Of a DNA stretch of 5,643 nucleotides, positions 1 through 5,133 are shown piece by piece. A model generated the notes under the pieces. It did no database searches, had not been told where the DNA came from, and worked only from the letters and a program-made list of their open reading frames with translations. The first letter of the stretch is position 1, and every line of letters begins with the position of its first letter. The translations under genes were made by a program, and so were the position numbers. The stretch is from Oscillospiraceae bacterium (GTDB lineage: Bacteria > Bacillota_A > Clostridia > Oscillospirales > Ruminococcaceae): contig JAGDDO010000339.1 of NCBI GenBank assembly GCA_017848205.1, forward strand, positions 1 to 5,643, given 5' to 3'.

Positions 1-514
1 ATCCGAGAACATCGATGTAATTCTTCAGAAGTTCGTTTTTCTGTGCTATCATCTCATCGGTTTCTTCAGCCTTCTTAACGGTAAACTGATGATTATCCTG
101 AATATATCCGTCCTGCATCAGCGAAAAGACGTATTCACCGTTTTTCGTACTGACCGCTTTTGACAGTGTTTCATTTATCCTCGAGACAACATAGCGGACG
201 GAAGCTGACATAACATTATATGTTTCGCGGTTTTCCGAAGTCATTTCCTGAGAATACTGAATCTTGGAAAGGATCAGCTGATAGTACGCATAATCGACCT
301 CTTTTATTATACCGTCATACATCGACTTTATGAAACTCTGGTCGTCTGATGTGAGAGCAAGTTCAAAATCCGCAAGAACGCTGTCGATACGGGTCATGTC
401 GTATCCGGTATATTCCGCTTCGGCAGAAGCGACCGGCAAAAAATCGGGAACCGCAAGCGCCAGGCCAAGAGATGCCGATATCAGAAGCGATAAGATCCTT
501 TTAACTTTTTTCAT
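1..514 (-). CDS. Exported protein, N-terminal 171 residues (possible M3-family peptidase), partial
   Basis: The frame opens with ATG at 514 and runs off the left edge without a stop. An AAGGGGA Shine-Dalgarno site lies about 8 bases upstream. Residues 1-31 form a classic Sec signal peptide: a basic start (MKKVKR), a hydrophobic stretch around 7-22, and an A-S-A motif at 29-31 that predicts cleavage before Glu32. No lipobox cysteine is present, so the product should be secreted or wall-associated. The mature part is mostly helical and charged, with no cysteine and no catalytic motif in view. Its pattern (YTGYDMTRIDSVLADFE near 35-51, many Tyr/Glu, DGYIQD at 135-140, then a TDEMIAQKNELLKNY helix near 152-166) recalls the pre-catalytic helical region of signal-peptide-bearing oligoendopeptidase F-like (M3) proteins of gut Clostridia. 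That match is from memory and weak; the HEXXH motif that would settle it would lie beyond the window. Another exported helical protein is equally possible. The gene follows the rlmH terminator. Confidence 0.
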   Translation of the reverse strand, partial: MKKVKRILSLLISASLGLALAVPDFLPVASAEAEYTGYDMTRIDSVLADFELALTSDDQSFIKSMYDGIIKEVDYAYYQLILSKIQYSQEMTSENRETYNVMSASVRYVVSRINETLSKAVSTKNGEYVFSLMQDGYIQDNHQFTVKKAEETDEMIAQKNELLKNYIDVLG

Positions 515-544
515 CCTGAATTCCCCTTTTTTCAGTAAAATACA

Positions 545-574
545 AAAAAGGCACAGTCGTTTAAATGGCTGTGC
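545..574 (-). terminator. Intrinsic terminator after rlmH
   Basis: Read on the minus strand, a GCACAG arm (574-569) and a CTGTGC arm (556-551) form a 6-bp perfect stem around a 12-base loop, followed directly by C and six T (550-545 region). One further C-G pair could form inside the loop past a mismatch. It starts 11 bases after the rlmH stop and should end the cyclophilin-murA-walJ-rlmH transcript, though the short stem may allow some read-through into the exported-protein gene. On the plus strand no T-run follows, so it acts in one direction only. Confidence 0.
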
Positions 575-584
575 TGAATTTATA

Positions 585-1061
585 CTATTTGTGATAACTT
601 TTGCCTGCAGATATCATAAAAGCCCTGTAGATCTGCTCAAGGAGCATGATCCTTGCAAGCTGATGCGGAAATGTCATTTCAGACATGGAAAGTCTGAAGC
701 CGCCGGAATTCTTGACTGAATCAGCCAGACCGTATGAGCTCCCGATAACAAATGAGATTTCGCTGCATCCTGAAAGTGCAGTTTCTTCGATCTTTTCCGA
801 AAGTGCTTCGCTTTTCATCTGTTTTCCCTCGATGCACATCGGAACAACAAGTCCTTTTGCATGCTTCATAATGCTCTTTGCTTCAGTTTCAAGAGCATTT
901 TTTATCTCAGCTTCGGACGGACGGTCCGAAAGCCTGCATTCGTCGATCTCGGTGATCTTAAGGGTGCAGAAAGCCTGCAGCCTCTTTGCATATTCAGCAG
1001 AAGCCGCACGAAGATAGTCTTCCTTGAGTTTTCCTACCGCTATAAGATTAATGCTCATCAT
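585..1061 (-). CDS. rlmH: 23S rRNA (pseudouridine-1915-N3)-methyltransferase RlmH
   Basis: RlmH is a homodimeric SPOUT-class enzyme that uses S-adenosylmethionine to methylate N3 of pseudouridine 1915 in helix 69 of 23S rRNA, acting on assembled 70S ribosomes. The 158-residue length is typical (about 155-160). The N-terminus has the usual INLIAVGKLKE opening. Residues 103-111 (SFVIGSSYG) are the SAM-binding loop; many relatives have IGGSxG, so the second Gly is Ser here. LSMSEMTFPHQLAR (124-137), LLEQIYRAF (140-148) and the terminal YHK (156-158) are the trefoil-knot and C-terminal signatures. Two ATGs are adjacent (1061 and 1058). A GGTGGTGA Shine-Dalgarno match sits 6 bases before the first and 9 before the second, so I keep the first; the family consensus would also fit the second. 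The gene begins 1 base after the walJ stop, so the two are probably translationally coupled. The terminator follows at once. Confidence 0.
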   Translation of the reverse strand: MMSINLIAVGKLKEDYLRAASAEYAKRLQAFCTLKITEIDECRLSDRPSEAEIKNALETEAKSIMKHAKGLVVPMCIEGKQMKSEALSEKIEETALSGCSEISFVIGSSYGLADSVKNSGGFRLSMSEMTFPHQLARIMLLEQIYRAFMISAGKSYHK

Positions 1062-1062
1062 G

Positions 1063-1845
1063 TCAGATCACCACCATGTCTCCGGTCGTCTCCGGCTTTG
1101 CGACCATGAGGAAATAATCACGGTCCCTTTTAAATTCTGAGAGTCTGTTTACAGCTGTTTTTTCGGCAAGCTCAGGAGTATTGTTCTCCTCACTGAGATG
1201 TCCGAGAATGAGATTTCTTGTTCCGTGCTTCACGAGCCTGAAAGCCTGGTCAGAACTTGCGTCGTTGGAAAGATGTCCGCGCTCCGAGCATATCCTCTGC
1301 TTGAGCATACGCGGATAGCTTCCGAAAAGCATCATTTCCTCGTCGTAATTGGATTCGAGAAGCACCGTTCCCGCACCGAGAACAGCCGAATCCACCGCAT
1401 CAGTGACACATCCGAGATCCGTACACACGGCACAGGATGAACCGTCGGCAAAATCCACACGGTAGCCGCAGCTCTGCTCCGCGTCATGCGGTGTATCGAA
1501 GGCTGTGACCTTCATATCAAAAAGCTCTGCCGATATATTTATCTCCAGAGCCTGCGAATTTTCATGTATCATATTATCCGCGACAAGTCTTCTTAAAGTC
1601 ACAGCCTGAGCGTAGACCTTAAGAGAATGTCTTTTTGTGAGCACCGGCAGACCCTTTATGTGATCTCCGTGCTCATGCGTAATAAAAACAGCCTTAACTG
1701 CGGAAATGTCAAGACCGCACCGTTTCATAGCCCCGTCAAGACGTTTGTATGAAACACCGCAGTCAACAAGAATTCCCCTCTGGCTGTTTCCTATAAATAT
1801 TGCGTTTCCCTTGCTTGAACTGAACAAAGGATAAATAGCATTCAT
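1063..1845 (-). CDS. walJ: Metallo-beta-lactamase-fold hydrolase, WalJ/YycJ family
   Basis: This is a 260-residue cytoplasmic metallo-beta-lactamase-fold protein of the YycJ/WalJ group. In order: the SSSKGNA strand-turn (9-15, family SGSSGN), ILVDCG (25-30), the metal-binding THEHGDH motif (56-62; ligands His57, His59, Asp61, His62), TPHD with His120, CTDLG with Asp143, ESNYDEEMM (164-172), a GSYPRMLKQRI segment (175-185), RGHLSN with His191, and LGHLSEENNTP (214-224) with the last His at 216. All expected two-metal ligands are present, so the enzyme should be active. WalJ homologues lie next to the WalRK cell-wall two-component genes in Bacillus and Staphylococcus; a nuclease-type role linked to DNA replication and cell division has been proposed, and the substrate is unsettled. 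Here walRK is absent and murA precedes it, while the walJ-rlmH proximity known from Bacilli is kept. ATG 1845 has GAGGT 7 to 11 bases upstream. The gap to murA is 23 bases. Confidence 0.
   Translation of the reverse strand: MNAIYPLFSSSKGNAIFIGNSQRGILVDCGVSYKRLDGAMKRCGLDISAVKAVFITHEHGDHIKGLPVLTKRHSLKVYAQAVTLRRLVADNMIHENSQALEINISAELFDMKVTAFDTPHDAEQSCGYRVDFADGSSCAVCTDLGCVTDAVDSAVLGAGTVLLESNYDEEMMLFGSYPRMLKQRICSERGHLSNDASSDQAFRLVKHGTRNLILGHLSEENNTPELAEKTAVNRLSEFKRDRDYFLMVAKPETTGDMVVI
1068..1075 (-). promoter_or_regulatory. rlmH ribosome binding site inside the walJ 3' end
   Basis: GGTGGTGA on the minus strand matches seven of eight bases of the ideal GGAGGTGA and ends 6 bases before the first rlmH ATG. 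It is formed by the last walJ codons (ATG GTG GTG ATC TGA), so a ribosome finishing walJ covers the rlmH start. This placement favours ATG 1061 over ATG 1058 and suggests translational coupling. Confidence 0.
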
Positions 1846-1868
1846 AATTTACCTCATTTTCACCGTGA

Positions 1869-3155
1869 TCATGAGCTTTTTACTGCTGCGTTTTCATCCG
1901 GAAAATATCTTTTTTCGATGTCAGCCCCGATTCCTCTGAGCTTTCCGTCCATATCCTCGTATCCGCGTTCGATGTGGTGAATGTCTTCTATTTCGGTAAC
2001 CCCTTCAGCAGCAAGACCTGCTATGATGAGTGCTGCCCCCGCTCTTAAGTCGCATGCCTTTACCGGAGCGCCCTTAAGGCTTCCTGTACCTTCGATGATG
2101 GCAACCTTGCCGTCAATGGTGATGTTTGCGCCCATTCTTCTGAGCTCCTCGACATAAGCGAAACGGCTGTCCCAGATAGTCTCGGTAACGAGGCTCGGAC
2201 CGTCAACAAGTGTGAGAAGAGTTGCGATCTGCGGCTGCATGTCTGTCGGGAATCCCGGATGAGGACTTGTCTTGATGTTGGTCTTAACAAGAGGACGTGA
2301 TGTCCATACACGGACTGCATCGTCAAATTCCTCTACGTTCACGCCTATCTTGATAAGCTTTGCTGTGATGGATTCAAGATGCTTAGGAATAACATTGCGG
2401 ATCATAACGTCGCCGTGTGTTGCCGCAGCAGCGATCATGTATGTACCTGCTTCGATCTGGTCAGGAACTATTGAGTAGGTAGTTCCTCTGAGATACTTGA
2501 CGCCTCTGATCTTGATAACGTCAGTACCGGCACCCATAATATCAGCGCCCATCGAGTTGAGGAAGTTTGCAAGGTCAACTATATGAGGTTCCCTTGCGGC
2601 ATTTTCGATAATAGTGAGGCCGTCAGCCCTTGCCGCTGCAAGGATGGCGTTCATGGTTGCACCTACGGAAACCTTGTCAAAGTAAATGTGACCGCCGTAA
2701 AGGTGATCGGTTTCAACGTTGACAACTCCGTTTACAATTCCGACCTTGGCTCCGAGTGTTTCGAAAGCCTTGAGGTGCATGTCGATCGGTCTGTCACCGA
2801 GAGGACATCCGCCCGGCATTGAGACCATTGCTTTATTGAACTTTCCGAGACAGGCGCCTAGGAAGTAGTAAGATGCTCTCATCTTTCGTGCCATGTCGTA
2901 CGGAACTTCTGAATTCATAAGATGTGTGGCGTCGATGGTGAATGTGGTTTTGTTGACCATCTCGACCTTAGCGCCCATTTCCCTGAGTATTTTAAGACCT
3001 ATGGAAACGTCGCTGATGTCAGGAACATTTTCAAGAGTACAAGGCTCATCAGAAAGGATAACTGCAGGAATTATTGCCACGGCTGCATTCTTGGCGCCGC
3101 TGACATAAATGTCGCCTTCCAGTCTGTTTCCGCCTCTTACAACAAACTTATCCAA
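1869..3155 (-). CDS. murA: UDP-N-acetylglucosamine 1-carboxyvinyltransferase MurA
   Basis: MurA transfers enolpyruvate from phosphoenolpyruvate to the 3'-OH of UDP-GlcNAc, the first committed step of peptidoglycan precursor synthesis, in the cytoplasm. The 428-residue length is normal (about 417-435). The two-domain inside-out alpha/beta fold is covered end to end. SGAKNAA holds Lys22-Asn23. KMRASYYFLG (91-100) holds substrate-binding Arg93. GGCPLGDRPID (115-125) has the catalytic Cys117 on its mobile loop plus Arg122; Cys rather than Asp predicts fosfomycin sensitivity at the target. GFPTDMQPQ (301-309) carries Asp305, DSRFAYVEELRRMGA (329-343) holds Arg331, and ERGYE (396-400) holds Arg397. 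The start is TTG at 3155, because MDKFVVRGGNRLEG is the conserved N-terminus and AAGGGGAG lies 6 bases upstream; no upstream ATG fits. Many Firmicutes have two MurA paralogues; which one this is cannot be told here. It lies 41 bases after the cyclophilin lipoprotein gene with no terminator between them. Confidence 0.
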   Translation of the reverse strand: MDKFVVRGGNRLEGDIYVSGAKNAAVAIIPAVILSDEPCTLENVPDISDVSIGLKILREMGAKVEMVNKTTFTIDATHLMNSEVPYDMARKMRASYYFLGACLGKFNKAMVSMPGGCPLGDRPIDMHLKAFETLGAKVGIVNGVVNVETDHLYGGHIYFDKVSVGATMNAILAAARADGLTIIENAAREPHIVDLANFLNSMGADIMGAGTDVIKIRGVKYLRGTTYSIVPDQIEAGTYMIAAAATHGDVMIRNVIPKHLESITAKLIKIGVNVEEFDDAVRVWTSRPLVKTNIKTSPHPGFPTDMQPQIATLLTLVDGPSLVTETIWDSRFAYVEELRRMGANITIDGKVAIIEGTGSLKGAPVKACDLRAGAALIIAGLAAEGVTEIEDIHHIERGYEDMDGKLRGIGADIEKRYFPDENAAVKSS

Positions 3156-3161
3156 AATTTT

Positions 3162-3169
3162 CTCCCCTT
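3162..3169 (-). promoter_or_regulatory. murA ribosome binding site deciding a TTG start
   Basis: AAGGGGAG on the minus strand ends 6 bases before a TTG codon at 3155-3153. The good match and ideal spacing, together with the conserved MurA N-terminus beginning at that codon, support TTG as the true start. A UUG start commonly lowers initiation relative to AUG, so murA may be made at a lower rate than its operon neighbours. Confidence 0.
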
Positions 3170-3196
3170 AAACTTCAAACTTACTGGGTTCTTTGA

Positions 3197-3970
3197 TCAG
3201 TATTCAGCTATTTCAACTTTTTCGATAATTACATCATCAAGTGGTTTGTCATTTGAATCAACAACTGTAGTACTGCAGATGTCTTCGACGATATCCATAC
3301 CTTCGATGACCTGACCGAAAACAGTGTAACCGCCGTCAAGCCACGGTGCACCGCCTTCTGTAAAGTACGCACTTCGAGCCTTTTCTGTGTAATTGAAATC
3401 CTGACCCTTGTACTTTTCAAATACAGTTTCGTCAGTGAATTTCTGTCCTACAACGATGTAGAACTGGCTTCCGTCAGTGCTTGTCGAACCGCTGTTTGCA
3501 TAAGCAAGAGCCCCTTTAACATTGCAGAGATAACCGCTTGTACCGCCGTCAAATCTGCCTCCCCATATGCTTTCTCCGCCCTGTCCGTTTCCGAGAGGGT
3601 CACCGCCCTGGATCATGAAATCGGAAATGACACGGTGGAAAGTAAGACCGTTGTAATCCTCGTTTACTACATGACCAACGAAGTTGGCACATGCGCGCGG
3701 AAGAAGATCAGGGAAAAGCTTGAACTTTACTGTTCCCCTGTCCTTGATCGTCATTACTACTATTTCCTCGCCTTTTTCCGGTTCGGTATAGTTGGCAATG
3801 TCAGTATATTCAGCATTGCTTCCGTTAATATCATAGGTTTCTGCTTTTGAACTGCCGCTGTACATTGTATAGCCCGGTGATTTTTTTCCGCACCCTCCGA
3901 TGGATGCCGCAAATAATGCTGTCGCAAGTATCACGGCAGCAGCTTTTACAGGAAACTTTTTCATTGTCAT
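3197..3970 (-). CDS. Cyclophilin-type peptidyl-prolyl isomerase, lipoprotein
   Basis: This is a 257-residue extracytoplasmic cyclophilin that should catalyse cis-trans isomerisation of X-Pro bonds in exported proteins. Residues 1-27 form a lipoprotein signal: KKFPVK, a hydrophobic core (about 10-23) and IGGC with the lipidated Cys27. A polar linker (28-66) follows. The cyclophilin domain spans about 68-257. FHRVISDFMIQGGDP (111-125) contains the catalytic Arg113 (human CypA Arg55), Phe118 (Phe60) and Gln121 (Gln63). GALAYANSGSTSTDGSQFYI (153-172) contains Gln169 (Gln111). PWLDGGYTVFGQV (209-221) contains Trp210 (Trp121). Between Ile172 and Trp210 it has about 31 more residues than human CypA, an enlarged loop. 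The start ATG at 3970 is 6 bases after AGGAG-TT; a second ATG two codons on is less well spaced. It is the first gene after a near-consensus promoter and is probably co-transcribed with murA, walJ and rlmH. Function is confident; the client proteins are unknown. Confidence 0.
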   Translation of the reverse strand: MTMKKFPVKAAAVILATALFAASIGGCGKKSPGYTMYSGSSKAETYDINGSNAEYTDIANYTEPEKGEEIVVMTIKDRGTVKFKLFPDLLPRACANFVGHVVNEDYNGLTFHRVISDFMIQGGDPLGNGQGGESIWGGRFDGGTSGYLCNVKGALAYANSGSTSTDGSQFYIVVGQKFTDETVFEKYKGQDFNYTEKARSAYFTEGGAPWLDGGYTVFGQVIEGMDIVEDICSTTVVDSNDKPLDDVIIEKVEIAEY

Positions 3971-4067
3971 TTTTAACTCCTAAATCTAAGAAGACGATGT
4001 TTTCGTCTGTCTGTTTATGCATCTGAAAGGCGCTGTGATGAAACAGCATCTATTAACTCAGTGTGCA
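3971..4067 (-). promoter_or_regulatory. 5' leader of the cyclophilin-murA-walJ-rlmH transcript
   Basis: From the predicted transcription start (about 4066-4069) to the ATG at 3970 the leader is about 97 bases. It holds two small hairpins on the minus strand: GCTGT/ACAGC with a 6-base loop (4047-4032), and AGACGA/TCGTCT with a 5-base AAACA loop (4008-3992), the latter ending 11 bases before the AGGAG site. Neither has a T-run, so they are not terminators, and I recognise no known riboswitch. They may affect mRNA stability or ribosome access; that is inference only. Confidence 0.
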
Positions 4068-4073
4068 ACTTTT

Positions 4074-4102
4074 ATTATACTACAATACTGAATATTTGTA
4101 AA
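4074..4102 (-). promoter_or_regulatory. Sigma-70/sigma-A promoter for the cyclophilin-murA-walJ-rlmH unit
   Basis: On the minus strand a TTTACA -35 element (4102-4097, five of six consensus bases) is followed by exactly 17 bases and then a perfect TATAAT -10 element (4079-4074). Transcription should begin near 4066-4069. It lies between the terminator of the preceding unit and the lipoprotein gene, just where an operon promoter is expected. The elements predict strong constitutive housekeeping expression unless the overlapping inverted repeat is an operator. Confidence 0.
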
Positions 4103-4149
4103 GTTAATTTTTAAAGAGATGATTTTTTCGTAAAGGTGAATAACTTTAC
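4098..4149. repeat. GTAAAGTTA inverted repeat overlapping the -35 box
   Basis: GTAAAGTTA occurs on the plus strand at 4098-4106 and exactly inverted (TAACTTTAC) at 4141-4149. A third partial copy, GTAAAG, lies at 4130-4135 and forms its own inverted pair with CTTTAC at 4144-4149 across 8 bases. The left copy covers five of the six -35 bases. The arrangement could be binding sites for a regulator, but the region is AT-rich, where such words also arise by chance. Confidence 0.
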
Positions 4150-4208
4150 ACCTGTTTGAATGTCCCGATTTTATGTGTTTGTCACCTTTTAAGAAAAACT
4201 GAAATTAC

Positions 4209-4244
4209 AAAAAAATATCAGTACCGGCTTCCCGGTACTGATAT
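4209..4244 (-). terminator. Strong intrinsic terminator after the cyclophilin-like gene
   Basis: On the minus strand a 13-bp perfect stem (4244-4232 pairing with 4227-4215) encloses a GAAG tetraloop and runs into seven T (4215-4209), the outer stem base overlapping the T-run. The inner half of the stem is G+C rich (ACCGG/CCGGT). It starts 35 bases after the stop of the cyclophilin-like gene and should end the cysS transcript fully. On the plus strand the stem is followed by CACAG, so it works in one direction. Confidence 0.
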
Positions 4245-4279
4245 CACAGTTATTAATATGTTTTAAATTCCGAAGTGTA

Positions 4280-5113
4280 TTACTTGTCAGATGCCTTGTT
4301 ATACTCTGCGTAAGTCATAACCTTTACTCCGGTTATTGCTATCTCTTTTTTCGGTATCAGCGTTTTCTCATCTGACGGTTCATTCATAATGCTGTCAAGA
4401 ACATCCCAGCCGTCAAAGGTCTGACCGAAAACAGTTATTTTCTGTGAAACATTCGGAGTACCGCCGTATTTACAGAACATGTTTATAAGATTTTTCGCAC
4501 TTTCGTACACCGCACTGTCTGATTCACTCACATTATCAGCATTAAGAAGATCATCAAGCTCTTTCTTTACTTCCTCGTCTTCAAAATCAATGGATCCCGG
4601 AATAATGAAGCGGCTTCCGCTGTAGGTCTCCTGGCCTCTCCACAATGTTCCGTGTGTAAGTCCCGCTGAAAGCAGAGCTCCCTTTACCGGCCACAGATCC
4701 TTTGTGGTCTCCGGTTTTACCGTTTCCACTTTCCTGTTATAGTCCTTCGGAAGATCACCGTCATCGAATTTGCTTCCGAAACCGGCGTTGATGCCTTTCT
4801 GTACCGCGTAAACAAAAGTATCATTATAATATCCTGACTCAGCGAGTTCTCTGAAGTTTGCAACTGTTTCAGGTGCATACTGCGGATAGAGTTCGGCTGC
4901 TATGTCACCGTGATCAGTTGAAATAACTGTTATAAGCGCGTCATCAGCAATGTTTCCTTCAAGTGTCTTTTCCTGTACAAGATTCTCTTCACCGGTCAGT
5001 GCCATGACCTTTTTCTGATTATTAATGTTTACAAATGTCGTCACCATCATCGCAGCTGTAAATACTGCCATAGCTGCAAATACGCCGCCAATAAATCTTT
5101 TACTGTTCTTCAC
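4280..5113 (-). CDS. Membrane-anchored cyclophilin-like protein with degenerate active site
   Basis: This 277-residue protein starts with a hydrophobic segment (about 7-28) after a basic KNSKR; no lipobox and no clear AxA cleavage site are seen, so it is probably a signal anchor with the rest outside the cell. A short linker leads to a cyclophilin-like domain from about 60: LITVISTDHGDIAAELYPQY (60-79), APETVANFRELAESGYYNDTF (80-100), GALL (145-148), SGSRFII (165-171) and KITVFGQTFDGWDVLDSI (225-242). Alignment by eye with the neighbouring lipoprotein shows each catalytic position changed: FHR becomes FVY (Tyr102 for Arg), the QGGD stretch becomes AGFG (Ala110 for Gln), GSQF becomes GSRF (Arg168 for Gln), and the Trp position is Asn221. 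About 50 residues (172-221) fill the loop that holds 37 in the neighbour. Isomerase activity therefore seems unlikely; a binding or chaperone role is inferred. The frame is intact, so it is not a broken gene. It follows cysS by 20 bases. The start is GTG at 5113. Confidence 0.
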   Translation of the reverse strand: MKNSKRFIGGVFAAMAVFTAAMMVTTFVNINNQKKVMALTGEENLVQEKTLEGNIADDALITVISTDHGDIAAELYPQYAPETVANFRELAESGYYNDTFVYAVQKGINAGFGSKFDDGDLPKDYNRKVETVKPETTKDLWPVKGALLSAGLTHGTLWRGQETYSGSRFIIPGSIDFEDEEVKKELDDLLNADNVSESDSAVYESAKNLINMFCKYGGTPNVSQKITVFGQTFDGWDVLDSIMNEPSDEKTLIPKKEIAITGVKVMTYAEYNKASDK

Positions 5114-5119
5114 TGCGTT

Positions 5120-5127
5120 CCTCCTTT
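5120..5127 (-). promoter_or_regulatory. Ribosome binding site deciding a GTG start
   Basis: AAAGGAGG on the minus strand, a full anti-Shine-Dalgarno match, ends 6 bases before GTG at 5113-5111. The next residues (KNSKR) and the hydrophobic segment after them make a normal export signal, which fixes GTG as the start. The site lies wholly in the 20-base gap after the cysS stop, so the gene can be translated independently of cysS although both are probably on one mRNA. Confidence 0.
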
Positions 5128-5133
5128 ACGGGA

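Noticed and set aside
585..610. The rlmH 3' end (Tyr-His-Lys-stop) corresponds to the orfX site used by SCC elements in staphylococci.
   Set aside because: The gene is intact, followed directly by its own terminator and an exported-protein gene. I see no second copy of the end sequence, no recombinase gene and no inserted element in the window.
330..1440. Several plus-strand open frames of 80-130 codons opposite the exported-protein, rlmH and walJ genes.
   Set aside because: They lie antisense to genes with clear family motifs, have no convincing ribosome binding sites, and their products look like reverse-strand shadows with Ser/Arg-rich composition.
2060..2326. An 88-codon minus-strand frame inside murA.
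   Set aside because: It is out of frame with murA, whose reading is confirmed by conserved residues on both sides; there is no sign of a frameshift.
3992..4047. Leader hairpins considered as a riboswitch or T-box.
   Set aside because: The stems are only 5-6 bp, no T-box or known riboswitch core sequence is present, and there is no terminator/antiterminator pair before the start codon.
3831..4049. A 72-codon minus-strand frame beginning in the leader and overlapping the start of the cyclophilin lipoprotein.
   Set aside because: It has no good Shine-Dalgarno site, it overlaps the signal-peptide region of a certain gene in another frame, and its product has no recognisable features.
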